From Sphingobacterium thalpophilum (GTDB lineage: Bacteria > Bacteroidota > Bacteroidia > Flavobacteriales > Flavobacteriaceae): a DNA stretch of 11,381 nt. The stretch is taken from the NCBI GenBank assembly GCA_943325255.2, contig CALPOS020000054.1, positions 1-11,381 on the forward strand. Direction: 5' to 3'. The notes under the pieces are model-generated. The model had not been told where the DNA came from and did not search any database. It saw nothing but the letters and a program-made list of their open reading frames with translations. The position numbers and the translations under genes were made by a program. Positions 1 through 7,288 of this stretch are shown here, piece after piece (the stretch's first letter is position 1; each line of letters starts with the position of its first letter).

Positions 1-2
1 AA

Positions 3-425
3 GGAGGAGAAGAAAACGTTAAATCAAAACACAACGCTGCAAATTTCTTACAACCTTTACAGATATTAATCGTCGAAGACAACTCTATAAACATGTTTTT
101 AGCGACCACCATAATTCAAAAAATGATGCCCAATGCAACCCTATTAAAGGCCTTTGACGGTGAAGAAGCGCTCGAAAAGTTCAAAAAAAATAACCTAGAT
201 CTCATTTTGATGGATGTTCAAATGCCAAAGAAAAACGGCTATGAAGCAGCAGCAGCGATTCGCAAATTAGAAACCAACAAACGAACTCCAATAATTGCGC
301 TCACCGCTGGAATTATGCTGGGAGAAAAAGAAAAATGCCTTCAAGTAGGAATGGATGATTACTTGCCAAAACCTATTTTGCAAAATGATTTAGCAATCGT
401 TTTGAAAAAATGGATTAAGTCCTAA
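3..425 (+). CDS. Hybrid sensor histidine kinase, C-terminal receiver domain (5' truncated by window edge)
   Basis: The reading frame is open from base 3, so the gene enters from the left and only its last 140 codons are visible. About 19 linker-like residues precede a complete receiver (REC) domain. The domain begins ILIVEDN (the acidic pocket Glu-Asp) near base 63. The phosphoacceptor Asp lies in LILMDVQMP, its codon at 213-215. The conserved Thr follows in ALTA and the conserved Lys in YLPKP. The protein ends about ten residues after the last receiver helix, with no DNA-binding output domain. An in-frame linker leading into a C-terminal receiver is the usual layout of hybrid histidine kinases, where REC takes phosphate from the kinase core or passes it to an Hpt protein. 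The kinase part is inferred, not seen. An ATG at 93 falls inside the first receiver helix and would remove the acidic pocket, so it is not a real start. A stand-alone response regulator with an N-terminal extension is less likely. Confidence 0.85.
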   Translation, partial: GGEENVKSKHNAANFLQPLQILIVEDNSINMFLATTIIQKMMPNATLLKAFDGEEALEKFKKNNLDLILMDVQMPKKNGYEAAAAIRKLETNKRTPIIALTAGIMLGEKEKCLQVGMDDYLPKPILQNDLAIVLKKWIKS

Positions 426-1961
426 TCAACCCAACCAACCTTCTCGATCCAAACTTCTATATTGAATAGCTTCCGCAATATGATTCGATTGCACTTTTTC
501 GGAACTTTCTAAATCCGCTATGGTTCGCGAGACTTTTAATATTCGGTCGTAAGCACGTGCAGATAAATTCAATCTTTCCATGGCAGTTTTTAATAATTGC
601 AAAGAAACTTCATCCAAAGCGCAGAAATCTCGAATCAACTTAGTACTCATTTGCGCATTGTAATTCACTGATTCTATTGCTTCAAATCGTTTCGACTGAA
701 TTGCTCTAGCCTGTGTCACCCGCTCGCGAATGGCAACACTGCTCTCTGATTTTCGCGTATCGGACAACTTTTCAAATGGGACTGGCGTGACTTCAATGTG
801 AATATCAATGCGATCCAACAATGGACCAGAAATCTTGCTCAAATAGCGTTGCATTTCGTGTGGCGAAGAAGTCTGGGGCGAATCTGGATCGTTGAAAAAA
901 CCACTCGGACTCGGATTCATGCTCGCTACCAACATAAACGAAGACGGATAAGTTACGGTAAACTTGGCTCTAGAAATAGTGACTTCGCGATCTTCTAACG
1001 GTTGTCGCATGACTTCTAAAACTTCACGCTTGAATTCTGGCAATTCATCTAAAAACAAGACGCCATTGTGCGCCATCGATATTTCTCCCGGTTGGGGATA
1101 ACTGCCGCCACCGACTAAGGCTACATTTGAAATGGTATGATGTGGACTCCGAAATGGTCGTTGATTCATCAAACCAATTTCTTTCAATTTCCCCGCCACA
1201 CTGTGAATTTTGGTAGTTTCTAGAGATTCGCGCATGGTCATCGGTGGTAAAATGCTCGGTAAACGTTTGGCTAACATCGTTTTTCCAGAACCGGGCGGAC
1301 CAATAAGTATGATATTGTGACCACCCGCTGCCGCTATCTCCATACAGCGCTTGATGCTTTCCTGCCCTTTGACATCGCTAAAATCATGCTCCGGAAAATC
1401 TAGGGCTTTATGAAACTCGGTTTGCGTATCAATCTTTGTTGGTTCCAGCGAACCTTTTCCCTCGAAAAAATCAATGATTTCTTGCACATTTTCAACGCCA
1501 TAAACCGCTAAACAATCAACGATTGCGGCCTCTTTGACGTTTTGCTTTGGTAGAAAAAATCCTTTAAATCCCTCTTCCTTTGCTTTTATGGCGATGGATA
1601 ACGCACCTCGAATCGGCTGTAAACTTCCATCGAGAGAAAGTTCACCCATAATGATATAATTCACACTTTCTTCCGCTTGAATTTGGCCTGAAGCGACAAG
1701 AATTCCAATAGCCAATGTCAAATCATAGGCAGATCCTTCTTTTCTTAAATCGGCAGGCGCCATGTTGATGGTTATTTTCTTGCCTGGTAAGGCATATCCG
1801 TTATTCTTAAGGGCGGCAGCAATACGGTAACTGCTTTCTTTTATTGCATTATCAGGCAATCCTACCAAGTGGTAACCGATTCCTTTATCAATATTTACTT
1901 CAATGGTAATGGTCGTGGCTTCGACCCCAAAAACGGCGCTTCCAAATACTTTTACTAACAT
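426..1961 (-). CDS. YifB/ComM-family magnesium-chelatase-like AAA+ ATPase
   Basis: This 511-residue protein has the full length and domain order of the YifB/ComM family. Residues about 20-140 form the ChlI-like domain with a Lon-protease-type fold. The AAA+ core spans about 190-400: Walker A GPPGSGKT at 221-228, Walker B VLFLDELPE at 301-309, sensor 1 around 343, and GPLLDRID with the arginine finger at 379-386. A Mg-chelatase C-terminal helical domain ends at QYRSLDREGW. In Gram-negative bacteria ComM is a hexameric helicase that promotes branch migration in natural transformation; whether this orthologue does so is unknown. I start at the ATG (1961-1959), giving MLVKVFGSAVFG, the family's usual N-terminus. 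The frame stays open to a TTG at 2054, but the extra 31 residues look like translated promoter DNA. The usual cysteine cluster after sensor 1 is replaced: the segment reads NPSPSGFFNDP. Its stop abuts the stop of the left-hand kinase gene. Confidence 0.93.
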   Translation of the reverse strand: MLVKVFGSAVFGVEATTITIEVNIDKGIGYHLVGLPDNAIKESSYRIAAALKNNGYALPGKKITINMAPADLRKEGSAYDLTLAIGILVASGQIQAEESVNYIIMGELSLDGSLQPIRGALSIAIKAKEEGFKGFFLPKQNVKEAAIVDCLAVYGVENVQEIIDFFEGKGSLEPTKIDTQTEFHKALDFPEHDFSDVKGQESIKRCMEIAAAGGHNIILIGPPGSGKTMLAKRLPSILPPMTMRESLETTKIHSVAGKLKEIGLMNQRPFRSPHHTISNVALVGGGSYPQPGEISMAHNGVLFLDELPEFKREVLEVMRQPLEDREVTISRAKFTVTYPSSFMLVASMNPSPSGFFNDPDSPQTSSPHEMQRYLSKISGPLLDRIDIHIEVTPVPFEKLSDTRKSESSVAIRERVTQARAIQSKRFEAIESVNYNAQMSTKLIRDFCALDEVSLQLLKTAMERLNLSARAYDRILKVSRTIADLESSEKVQSNHIAEAIQYRSLDREGWLG

Positions 1962-2057
1962 GGCGTATAAATTATATGACGTTAAAAATAATAAAAATTT
2001 AGTTTTCAATAACCAAATAGAATTATTTTTACGACTTCTAATCAAACAAATCAAAAA
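1962..2057. promoter_or_regulatory. Divergent promoter region between the YifB-like gene and the PH-domain gene
   Basis: These 96 very AT-rich bases lie between two divergent start codons and must hold the promoters of both genes. For the plus-strand gene, TATTTTTA at 2024-2031 resembles the Bacteroidetes -7 box TAnnTTTG with the last base changed, 26 nt before the ATG; I see no matching upstream TTG. For the minus-strand gene, TCTATTTG (complement of 2014-2021) has one mismatch and is preceded by TTG (complement of 2043-2045) at a 21-nt spacing, within the known range for the -33 element. Both assignments are by eye. Neither start has a clear Shine-Dalgarno sequence, as is common in this phylum. 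Confidence 0.35.
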
Positions 2058-2435
2058 ATGGGAATATTTAATGCAATCTTAGGAAATGCTTCTGAAGTAA
2101 ATTTAGACAACGTTGCTAAAGAATTCGAACCAATCTTAATTGATGGCGAAAACATCGAAAAAGCTTTTAAAATGGTGAAAGACATGTTTATTTTTACTAA
2201 CAAACGACTGATTTTAGTAGAAAAACAGCTGGTCGGTTCGAAAGTAGATTACCTCTCGATTCCTTATTCGAATGTGATTAAATTCTCGAAAGAAAGCGCT
2301 GGAATATTGGATCTAGATGCAGAATTGAAAATATGGATTAAAGACGAAGCTGCGCCAATTTCAAAGCAATTTGGTAAAGGTGGTGATAACATTAATGAAG
2401 TCTATCAGATTTTAAGCAAACACATTTTGAAGTAA
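2058..2435 (+). CDS. Small bacterial PH-domain protein (bPH_1 / DUF1696 type)
   Basis: This is a 125-residue cytoplasmic protein with no signal peptide or membrane segment. The sequence follows the bacterial pleckstrin-homology pattern: an N-terminal segment leads into beta strands. DMFIFTNKRLILVEKQ (about 43-58) is the family's most recognisable stretch. YLSIPYSNVIKFSKESAG follows, then DAELKIWI, and a C-terminal helix closes the domain (NEVYQILSKHIL). Members of PF08000-type families are widespread single-domain proteins of unknown function, thought to oligomerise into rings and perhaps bind lipid or protein partners. Nothing here identifies a partner. The ATG at 2058 is the first in frame and gives the expected N-terminus (MGIF...). 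The gene stands alone on its strand, divergent from the YifB-like gene and convergent with dsbD, with the shared hairpin 6 nt past its stop. The fold call is firm; the biological role is open. Confidence 0.85.
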   Translation: MGIFNAILGNASEVNLDNVAKEFEPILIDGENIEKAFKMVKDMFIFTNKRLILVEKQLVGSKVDYLSIPYSNVIKFSKESAGILDLDAELKIWIKDEAAPISKQFGKGGDNINEVYQILSKHILK

Positions 2436-2441
2436 AGCAAA

Positions 2442-2465
2442 AATCCCAACCTTTCGATTGGGATT
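2442..2465 (-). terminator. Hairpin terminator between convergent PH-domain gene and dsbD
   Basis: AATCCCAA (2442-2449) and TTGGGATT (2458-2465) are perfect 8-bp inverted repeats around an 8-nt loop, in the 36-nt gap between two convergent stops. Read on the minus strand the stem is followed by TTTTTGCTTT, a fair U-tract, so it looks like an intrinsic terminator for the pabB-tilS-dsbD run. In the plus direction no T-run follows (CTAGTAC), so termination of the PH-domain transcript here would be weaker. Confidence 0.7.
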
Positions 2466-2471
2466 CTAGTA

Positions 2472-4478
2472 CTATTTGTAATTTGCTATTCCTGTTCGCA
2501 ACCACTTTTCATATAAGGCAACGTCGGGATCATAACTCGTCGTTGGTGTCTCCACATTTAATGAATTCCCTTCTAAATCAGTTAATACGTATAAGGGTTG
2601 CGTATTAGTTTTGTACTTCGTAATCATAAAGTCCGTCCATTTATCACCGATAGTTTCAATAGACTCACCGGTACTTTTCGAAACAAACTGGTCGCTCTTT
2701 GGCAAATCACGTTTATCATCAACAAACAAAGAAATAACAACAACTTCGTTTTTAAGAATCGATTTGATATTTTCTTCCGACCAAACATTGTTCTCCATTT
2801 TCCTGCAATTCACACAAGCAAACCCTGTAAAATCAAGCATGATTGGTTTATTAATAGATTTTGCATAAGCCAATCCTTTGTCGTAATCATCAAAAACTGT
2901 GATGCCGTGAGGCCCAGATTTAGCGCCGTTGGGTAACACTGACGCTGCTGAATTCGGCGATGAATTGCCAACGCCATGTGGACTTTCGCTATATTCTAAA
3001 GGCGGTGGAAAGGCGTTAATTAATTGTAATGGCGCTCCCCAAAGCCCTGGAATCATATAAATCGTAAAAGTCAACACAGCCACTCCCATAAATAACCTTC
3101 CGACTGAAATATGTGGTAATGGACTGTCGTGTGGCATGGTAATTTTTCCAAATAGATAAAATGCTAAGGTTCCGAAAATGGCAATCCATATGGCTAAAAA
3201 TACTTCGCGCTCCAATAAATGCAATTGCAAAACCAAATCTGCATTAGATAAGAATTTGAAAGCCAAAGCCAATTCCAAGAATCCTAAAAATACTTTTACC
3301 GTGTTTAACCATCCGCCAGATTTCGGCAGAGAATGCAACCAACTCGGAAACATAGCAAACAACATAAATGGTAAAGCTAACGCCGACGAAAACCCAAGCA
3401 TACCAATTATTGGAGCAATGCCACCTTTTGAAGCTGATTCTACGAGTAATGTCCCAACGATGGGTCCCGTACACGAAAAAGAAACGATAGCCAACGCCAA
3501 CGCCATAAATAAAATACCGACGATTCCACCTTTGTCCGCTTGTCGATCGACTTTATTGGCCCAAGAATTAGGCAACATAATTTCGAAAGCGCCTAAAAAC
3601 GAAGCAGCAAATACAATCAACAGCAAGAAGAAAATGATATTAAACCAAACGTTCGTTGACAGCGCATTTAAAGCATCAGCACCAAAAATTCCAGTTACTA
3701 GTAAACCCAAAATAACATAAATAGCAATAATTGAAATTCCATAGATAATCGCATTTCGTTTTCCTTGCGCTGGCGTTTTGCTTTGTTTGGTAAAAAAGCT
3801 CACAGTCATCGGAATCATCGGAAACACGCAAGGTGTTAACAAGGCGGCAAAACCTCCAAGAAAAGCTAAGAAAAATATCTTCCATAGTCCTTTTTTATGT
3901 TCTTCTTTTGGTTTGCTAACAACGTTTTTTTCTACTTTAGGAGTAATTGCTGAAGCACTATTATCTGGAACTGCTGCAATAGTATCTACTTTTGTTGTAT
4001 CCAAAACAGTTCCTGTAGCAACAACTTCTTCAGCTGGAATGACAAACGTAAACTTCTTTTCTAAATTAATACAAACTTCTTTACATGCTTGATAATTTAA
4101 AGTAGCTTCAATTGATTTGAGTTTTAAATTACTCACCAAAACTTCTTGAGTCAAATGTGCTTTGTTTTCAAAATACGTTTCATTGACACCAAACACATCA
4201 TTAAAAGTCGTTTTCGTCTTGCTTTCTTTGGCTTTTCCAACCAATTTGAAATTTCCAGATTGGTTCTTAAAAGCGATTTCTATTGGTAAAGCGCCTCCAT
4301 CGGCGGTAAACTGAGAATACATATGCCATTCTTTTTCAATAACGGCATCAAAATGCAACAAGTAGGTTTGATTTGACTTTTTCTCGATAGAACTTTTCCA
4401 CTTTACTGGATCCAAAATTTGGGCTTTCACAGAGGTAAAAAGCAAAAAAGCTGCGAGTAGGAACAATAACTTTCTCAT
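2472..4478 (-). CDS. dsbD: Thiol:disulfide interchange protein DsbD (cytochrome c biogenesis type)
   Basis: This inner-membrane protein passes reducing power from cytoplasmic thioredoxin to periplasmic thiol proteins. The 668 residues contain all three DsbD modules. A signal peptide (1-20, ending VKAQ) leads into the N-terminal periplasmic domain, with a cysteine pair Cys132/Cys136 (YQACKEVC). After a low-complexity linker come about eight membrane helices (about 200-480) holding the conserved pair Cys217 (TPCVFP) and Cys336 (SFSCTGP). The C-terminal thioredoxin-like domain (about 525-668) carries CVNC at 555-558 and the cis-proline loop TQPLY near 627. Residues 491-523, before that domain, form a Ser/Pro/Gly-rich spacer. 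The start codon overlaps the tilS stop as ATGA, which implies translational coupling, and the hairpin at 2442-2465 ends the transcript. The N-terminal pair is spaced CX3C, closer than the CX5C of E. coli DsbD. I see no frameshift or truncation. Confidence 0.95.
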   Translation of the reverse strand: MRKLLFLLAAFLLFTSVKAQILDPVKWKSSIEKKSNQTYLLHFDAVIEKEWHMYSQFTADGGALPIEIAFKNQSGNFKLVGKAKESKTKTTFNDVFGVNETYFENKAHLTQEVLVSNLKLKSIEATLNYQACKEVCINLEKKFTFVIPAEEVVATGTVLDTTKVDTIAAVPDNSASAITPKVEKNVVSKPKEEHKKGLWKIFFLAFLGGFAALLTPCVFPMIPMTVSFFTKQSKTPAQGKRNAIIYGISIIAIYVILGLLVTGIFGADALNALSTNVWFNIIFFLLLIVFAASFLGAFEIMLPNSWANKVDRQADKGGIVGILFMALALAIVSFSCTGPIVGTLLVESASKGGIAPIIGMLGFSSALALPFMLFAMFPSWLHSLPKSGGWLNTVKVFLGFLELALAFKFLSNADLVLQLHLLEREVFLAIWIAIFGTLAFYLFGKITMPHDSPLPHISVGRLFMGVAVLTFTIYMIPGLWGAPLQLINAFPPPLEYSESPHGVGNSSPNSAASVLPNGAKSGPHGITVFDDYDKGLAYAKSINKPIMLDFTGFACVNCRKMENNVWSEENIKSILKNEVVVISLFVDDKRDLPKSDQFVSKSTGESIETIGDKWTDFMITKYKTNTQPLYVLTDLEGNSLNVETPTTSYDPDVALYEKWLRTGIANYK

Positions 4479-5785
4479 GGATGTACTGAAATGTTTATAA
4501 TGTTTTTTGTTGATTCTTCAATCTTAAATCGTTCGTCTGCTCTAATCCCAATAACCCAAACAATCTCCTGATTAGAACAAAGTAGCCATGTCGATTCCTT
4601 TTCAAACAAAGACAATTTCTCGTCTTTAAATAACTTACTCACCTTTTTGGTTTGTCCATTCATTCCAAAAGGTTGAAAAAAATCACCTTCTTGCCATTTT
4701 CTAATTTGCAGCGGAAACGATAATTTATCTTCGTCGACAAATATACTTGAATTTGAAGAAGCTGAAATGTCTGATACTTTACATAAGGTCATATTTAAGG
4801 GAATCTTAACTTCATTTTGATCTTTTTCTATGTAAAAACAATCGTTTGTTTTTTCGTTTTGTGAACTCAAAATCAATGAAGTTCGGTCCTTGAGAAGACG
4901 AAATGAAGACGAAACTACAACTTTTCCAGATTGACTTTCAATCAAATCATTAATGGCTGACCAATCCGAAAAACCGTAATTTTTTAACCATTGGAACAAA
5001 TAGGAATGATAATTTGGAAGCTGTTGTAACTTTTTTAAATTGAAATGTATTTGATCTTGTTCTTCTTTGGCAACTTGCTGATAAATGAGGATGGACGCAT
5101 CGGCGACCATTTGTTGTGCTTCTTGCAAATAAGCTTGTGTGGTTTGAAATGATCTTAAAAAATCTGGATTAATGTCTTTTAAAACTGGAATCAAGTCATG
5201 GCGAATTTTGTTCCGCATATACTTAGTCGAAGCATTACTGCTGTCTTCACGCCACAACACGCCATTTTGCTTGGCATACGTTTCGATTTCCTGTCGGCTA
5301 AAGCACAATAACGGACGAATAACACGGTCGTTAATTGCGGGTATTCCAGACAATCCGTCGAGCCCAGTGCCTCGTGACAAATTGATAATAAAGGTTTCTA
5401 AATTATCATCCGCGTGATGCGCGGTCAAGATATAATCGTAGTTTTCGTTTTCTAATAATTCATAAAACCAATTATAGCGCAACTCTCTGGCGGCCATTTG
5501 AATAGAAATCCGATAGTCTTCTGCAAAGAAACTGGTATCGAAAATTGTTGAATAAAACGGAATCTTGTTTTCTTCAGCATACGTTTGCACAAACTTTTGA
5601 TCTTCAAAACTTTCTATTCCTCGGAGTTGAAAATTACAATGCGCTATCGCGATAGAAAACTTACTTTGCTGAAAAAGATGTAAGAGCACCATACTGTCAA
5701 TACCTCCGCTAATTGCCAATAGCAACTTCTTTCCAGTCAAAAAAGGAAAGTTTATTTGCAGTTGATTTTGAAATTGATGCAACAT
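4475..5785 (-). CDS. tilS: tRNA(Ile)-lysidine synthase TilS
   Basis: TilS uses ATP and lysine to convert C34 of the CAU-anticodon tRNA(Ile) to lysidine, so that AUA is read as isoleucine; it is essential in most bacteria. The protein (436 residues from the ATG) shows the N-type ATP-pyrophosphatase P-loop SGGIDS at 26-31, HCNFQLRG at 49-56, HHADDNLETF at 123-132 and RGTGLDGLSGI at 138-148, all hallmarks of TilS. The middle part is less conserved. The C-terminal TilS domain is present, with RKWQEGDFFQPFGMNGQ and a KKVSKLFKDEKL segment. I place the start at the ATG 5785-5783; a TTG two codons upstream (5791-5789) is in frame but less likely. The gene follows pabB after 26 nt and its TGA stop overlaps the dsbD ATG by four bases. 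Length and domain layout match the long TilS form. Confidence 0.95.
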   Translation of the reverse strand: MLHQFQNQLQINFPFLTGKKLLLAISGGIDSMVLLHLFQQSKFSIAIAHCNFQLRGIESFEDQKFVQTYAEENKIPFYSTIFDTSFFAEDYRISIQMAARELRYNWFYELLENENYDYILTAHHADDNLETFIINLSRGTGLDGLSGIPAINDRVIRPLLCFSRQEIETYAKQNGVLWREDSSNASTKYMRNKIRHDLIPVLKDINPDFLRSFQTTQAYLQEAQQMVADASILIYQQVAKEEQDQIHFNLKKLQQLPNYHSYLFQWLKNYGFSDWSAINDLIESQSGKVVVSSSFRLLKDRTSLILSSQNEKTNDCFYIEKDQNEVKIPLNMTLCKVSDISASSNSSIFVDEDKLSFPLQIRKWQEGDFFQPFGMNGQTKKVSKLFKDEKLSLFEKESTWLLCSNQEIVWVIGIRADERFKIEESTKNIINISVHP

Positions 5786-5811
5786 AGTCAAAAGTAACCA
5801 ATTGATTTTAA

Positions 5812-7101
5812 TTATTGCAAGACCTCAAACATCGCTTTTGCCTTCAACATACATTCCTCATATTCCTTTTCTGGAATTGACAAGGAAGTAATGGCGCTTC
5901 CGACAGAAAATGAAACATACTTTTTCTCTTGACTATACAATATACTTCGAATAACCACATTGAAATCAAAATCGCCTTGCGGAGAAAAATAGCCCACCGC
6001 ACCGCTATACAAACCACGTTTGGATTCCTCGATGTCTTCGATGATTTTTAAGGCAGAAACTTTCGGAGCTCCTGTCATGCTTCCCATCGGGAAGGTTGTT
6101 CGTAAGACGTCGATGGCAGTATAATCGGAACGCAATGTAGAGGTGATTGTAGAAATCATTTGATGCACTTGTCGAAAAGAATAAATACCGCACAATTCCG
6201 CCACTGTTACGGAACCTTTCTCAGCAGTTCTCGACAAGTCATTTCGAACTAAATCGGTAATCATGATGTTTTCTGCACGCTCTTTTGGATCAAGTTGCAA
6301 GTTCGTTTTTGACCTTTTATCCTCATTTTCATCTGCAAAACGCTTTGCCGTTCCTTTGATGGGCTGCGATATAATTTGATTTCCCGTTTTTTTTACATAT
6401 CGCTCAGGCGAGGCCGATAGGAAATAATGTACATTGTTCTTAAAAAAAACAGCAAATGGTGGTTGAGATATTTGATTGAGCTTTTGGAATTTTTCTAGTG
6501 GATTAATAGTTGTATTTTCGGCATAAAATTCCATGCAAAAATTCACTTCATAAATATCGCCATGATGGATCCGCTCTAGCAAAGTACTGACTTTATCCAG
6601 ATACTTTTCTTTTTCAATTCGTTGTTTGATATCTATCGAATTGACTATTGCCGTTGGCGCGCTGACAGCAACATGTTGAATGTTTAAAAAATCATCTTCC
6701 AACTCATCCTCACACAACGCAAGATATTGTATTTCAAGATCATTGCCTTTGAGCAAGAATAGCTTTTTAGGTTGAAAAAAGAATAAGTCAGGAAATTCTA
6801 GTCCATCATGATTGGCGGAGTAAAAGACTTCAACATCATTTTTTAGTTCATAAGATAAATATCCGAATAACCAATCTTGCGTAGTTTGCTGGTACTGTTT
6901 TAAATCCTCAAACGCATTGAAATAATCCGTTTTTAGCGACGTAAAAGCATCTACAGCGAGGACACAATCATAGTCAGAATAAGAATCGTTGTGGTCGTTG
7001 CTATCCAAAAAAGTGACTTCTCGATGCGTTTGCGACCAGGTGAGAAGTTGTTGTTTGAATTGTTTTGGATCGGCAATATATTTTGAAGTGAGTGTTCTCA
7101 A
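5812..7101 (-). CDS. pabB: Aminodeoxychorismate synthase component I (PabB)
   Basis: This is a chorismate-utilising enzyme of 429 residues. With a glutamine amidotransferase subunit (PabA, not in this window) it would make 4-amino-4-deoxychorismate, the precursor of p-aminobenzoate and folate. Residues about 160-429 form the chorismate-binding domain: PERYVKK (232-238), MITDLVRNDLSR (280-291), GSMTGAPK (340-347) and the closing EYEECMLKAKAM. The decisive residue is Lys249 in PIKGT. PabB enzymes have this lysine, which attacks C2 of chorismate; anthranilate synthase TrpE has PIAGT instead. Lack of a neighbouring trp gene agrees. The start appears to be TTG (7101-7099): an in-frame stop lies at 7122-7120, no ATG or GTG lies between, and MRTLTSKYI fits the expected N-terminus. 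The first internal Met codon would remove more than a third of the protein. It is the first gene of the pabB-tilS-dsbD run. Confidence 0.92.
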   Translation of the reverse strand: MRTLTSKYIADPKQFKQQLLTWSQTHREVTFLDSNDHNDSYSDYDCVLAVDAFTSLKTDYFNAFEDLKQYQQTTQDWLFGYLSYELKNDVEVFYSANHDGLEFPDLFFFQPKKLFLLKGNDLEIQYLALCEDELEDDFLNIQHVAVSAPTAIVNSIDIKQRIEKEKYLDKVSTLLERIHHGDIYEVNFCMEFYAENTTINPLEKFQKLNQISQPPFAVFFKNNVHYFLSASPERYVKKTGNQIISQPIKGTAKRFADENEDKRSKTNLQLDPKERAENIMITDLVRNDLSRTAEKGSVTVAELCGIYSFRQVHQMISTITSTLRSDYTAIDVLRTTFPMGSMTGAPKVSALKIIEDIEESKRGLYSGAVGYFSPQGDFDFNVVIRSILYSQEKKYVSFSVGSAITSLSIPEKEYEECMLKAKAMFEVLQ

Positions 7102-7120
7102 AAGATGTTGTTTGAATTGT

Positions 7121-7128
7121 CAAAACTA
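7121..7128 (-). promoter_or_regulatory. Bacteroidetes-type -7 box for pabB-tilS-dsbD
   Basis: On the minus strand these bases read TAGTTTTG, a perfect match to the flavobacterial -7 consensus TAnnTTTG, ending 19 nt before the TTG start of pabB. Transcription would begin about 10-15 nt upstream of the start, giving a very short leader. There is no TTG at the ideal distance of about 19 nt upstream; the nearest lies 11 nt away. The -33 element is therefore weak or absent. The box overlaps the in-frame TGA that limits the pabB frame, which supports the downstream start codon. Confidence 0.45.
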
Positions 7129-7257
7129 CGACAAAAAAACAAAAAATCTTGGCACGCTTTTTATTGCAACCGAAATACTTCAACAAAATAAAATGATGAT
7201 TTCTATGAAATGAAAATTACCTATTGGGTCCAGCGCAAAACCACAATTTTAGTAGTG

Positions 7258-7265
7258 TACTTTTT
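7258..7265 (+). promoter_or_regulatory. Possible -7 box for the DUF4349 lipoprotein gene
   Basis: TACTTTTT matches TAnnTTTG except for the last base and lies 23 nt before the ATG at 7289. No TTG sits at a suitable distance upstream (the closest, 7224-7226, is 31 nt away), so this is a weak assignment by position and partial consensus. The rest of the divergent region 7129-7257 shows no further hairpin, repeat or small gene that I can support. Confidence 0.22.
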
Positions 7266-7288
7266 ATTCATTCTTAAACAATCATTTT

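Noticed and set aside
1962..2054. 31-residue N-terminal extension of the YifB-like protein from a TTG at 2054
   Set aside because: It runs through the AT-rich divergent promoter region, is not like the family N-terminus, and the ATG at 1961 gives the usual MLVKVFGSAVFG start.
3178..3720. Open frame of 180 codons on the plus strand inside dsbD
   Set aside because: It is antisense to the membrane domain of dsbD. Its product is low-complexity, Asn/Lys/Ala-rich and has no recognisable motif; it reflects the codon composition of the real gene.
5786..5791. TTG start two codons upstream of the tilS ATG
   Set aside because: An ATG lies only six bases downstream and gives a natural N-terminus, so the rarer start is not needed.
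5812..7101. Anthranilate synthase component I (trpE) as the identity of the chorismate enzyme
   Set aside because: The active-site motif is PIKGT, with the lysine typical of PabB, not PIAGT, and there are no trp genes nearby.
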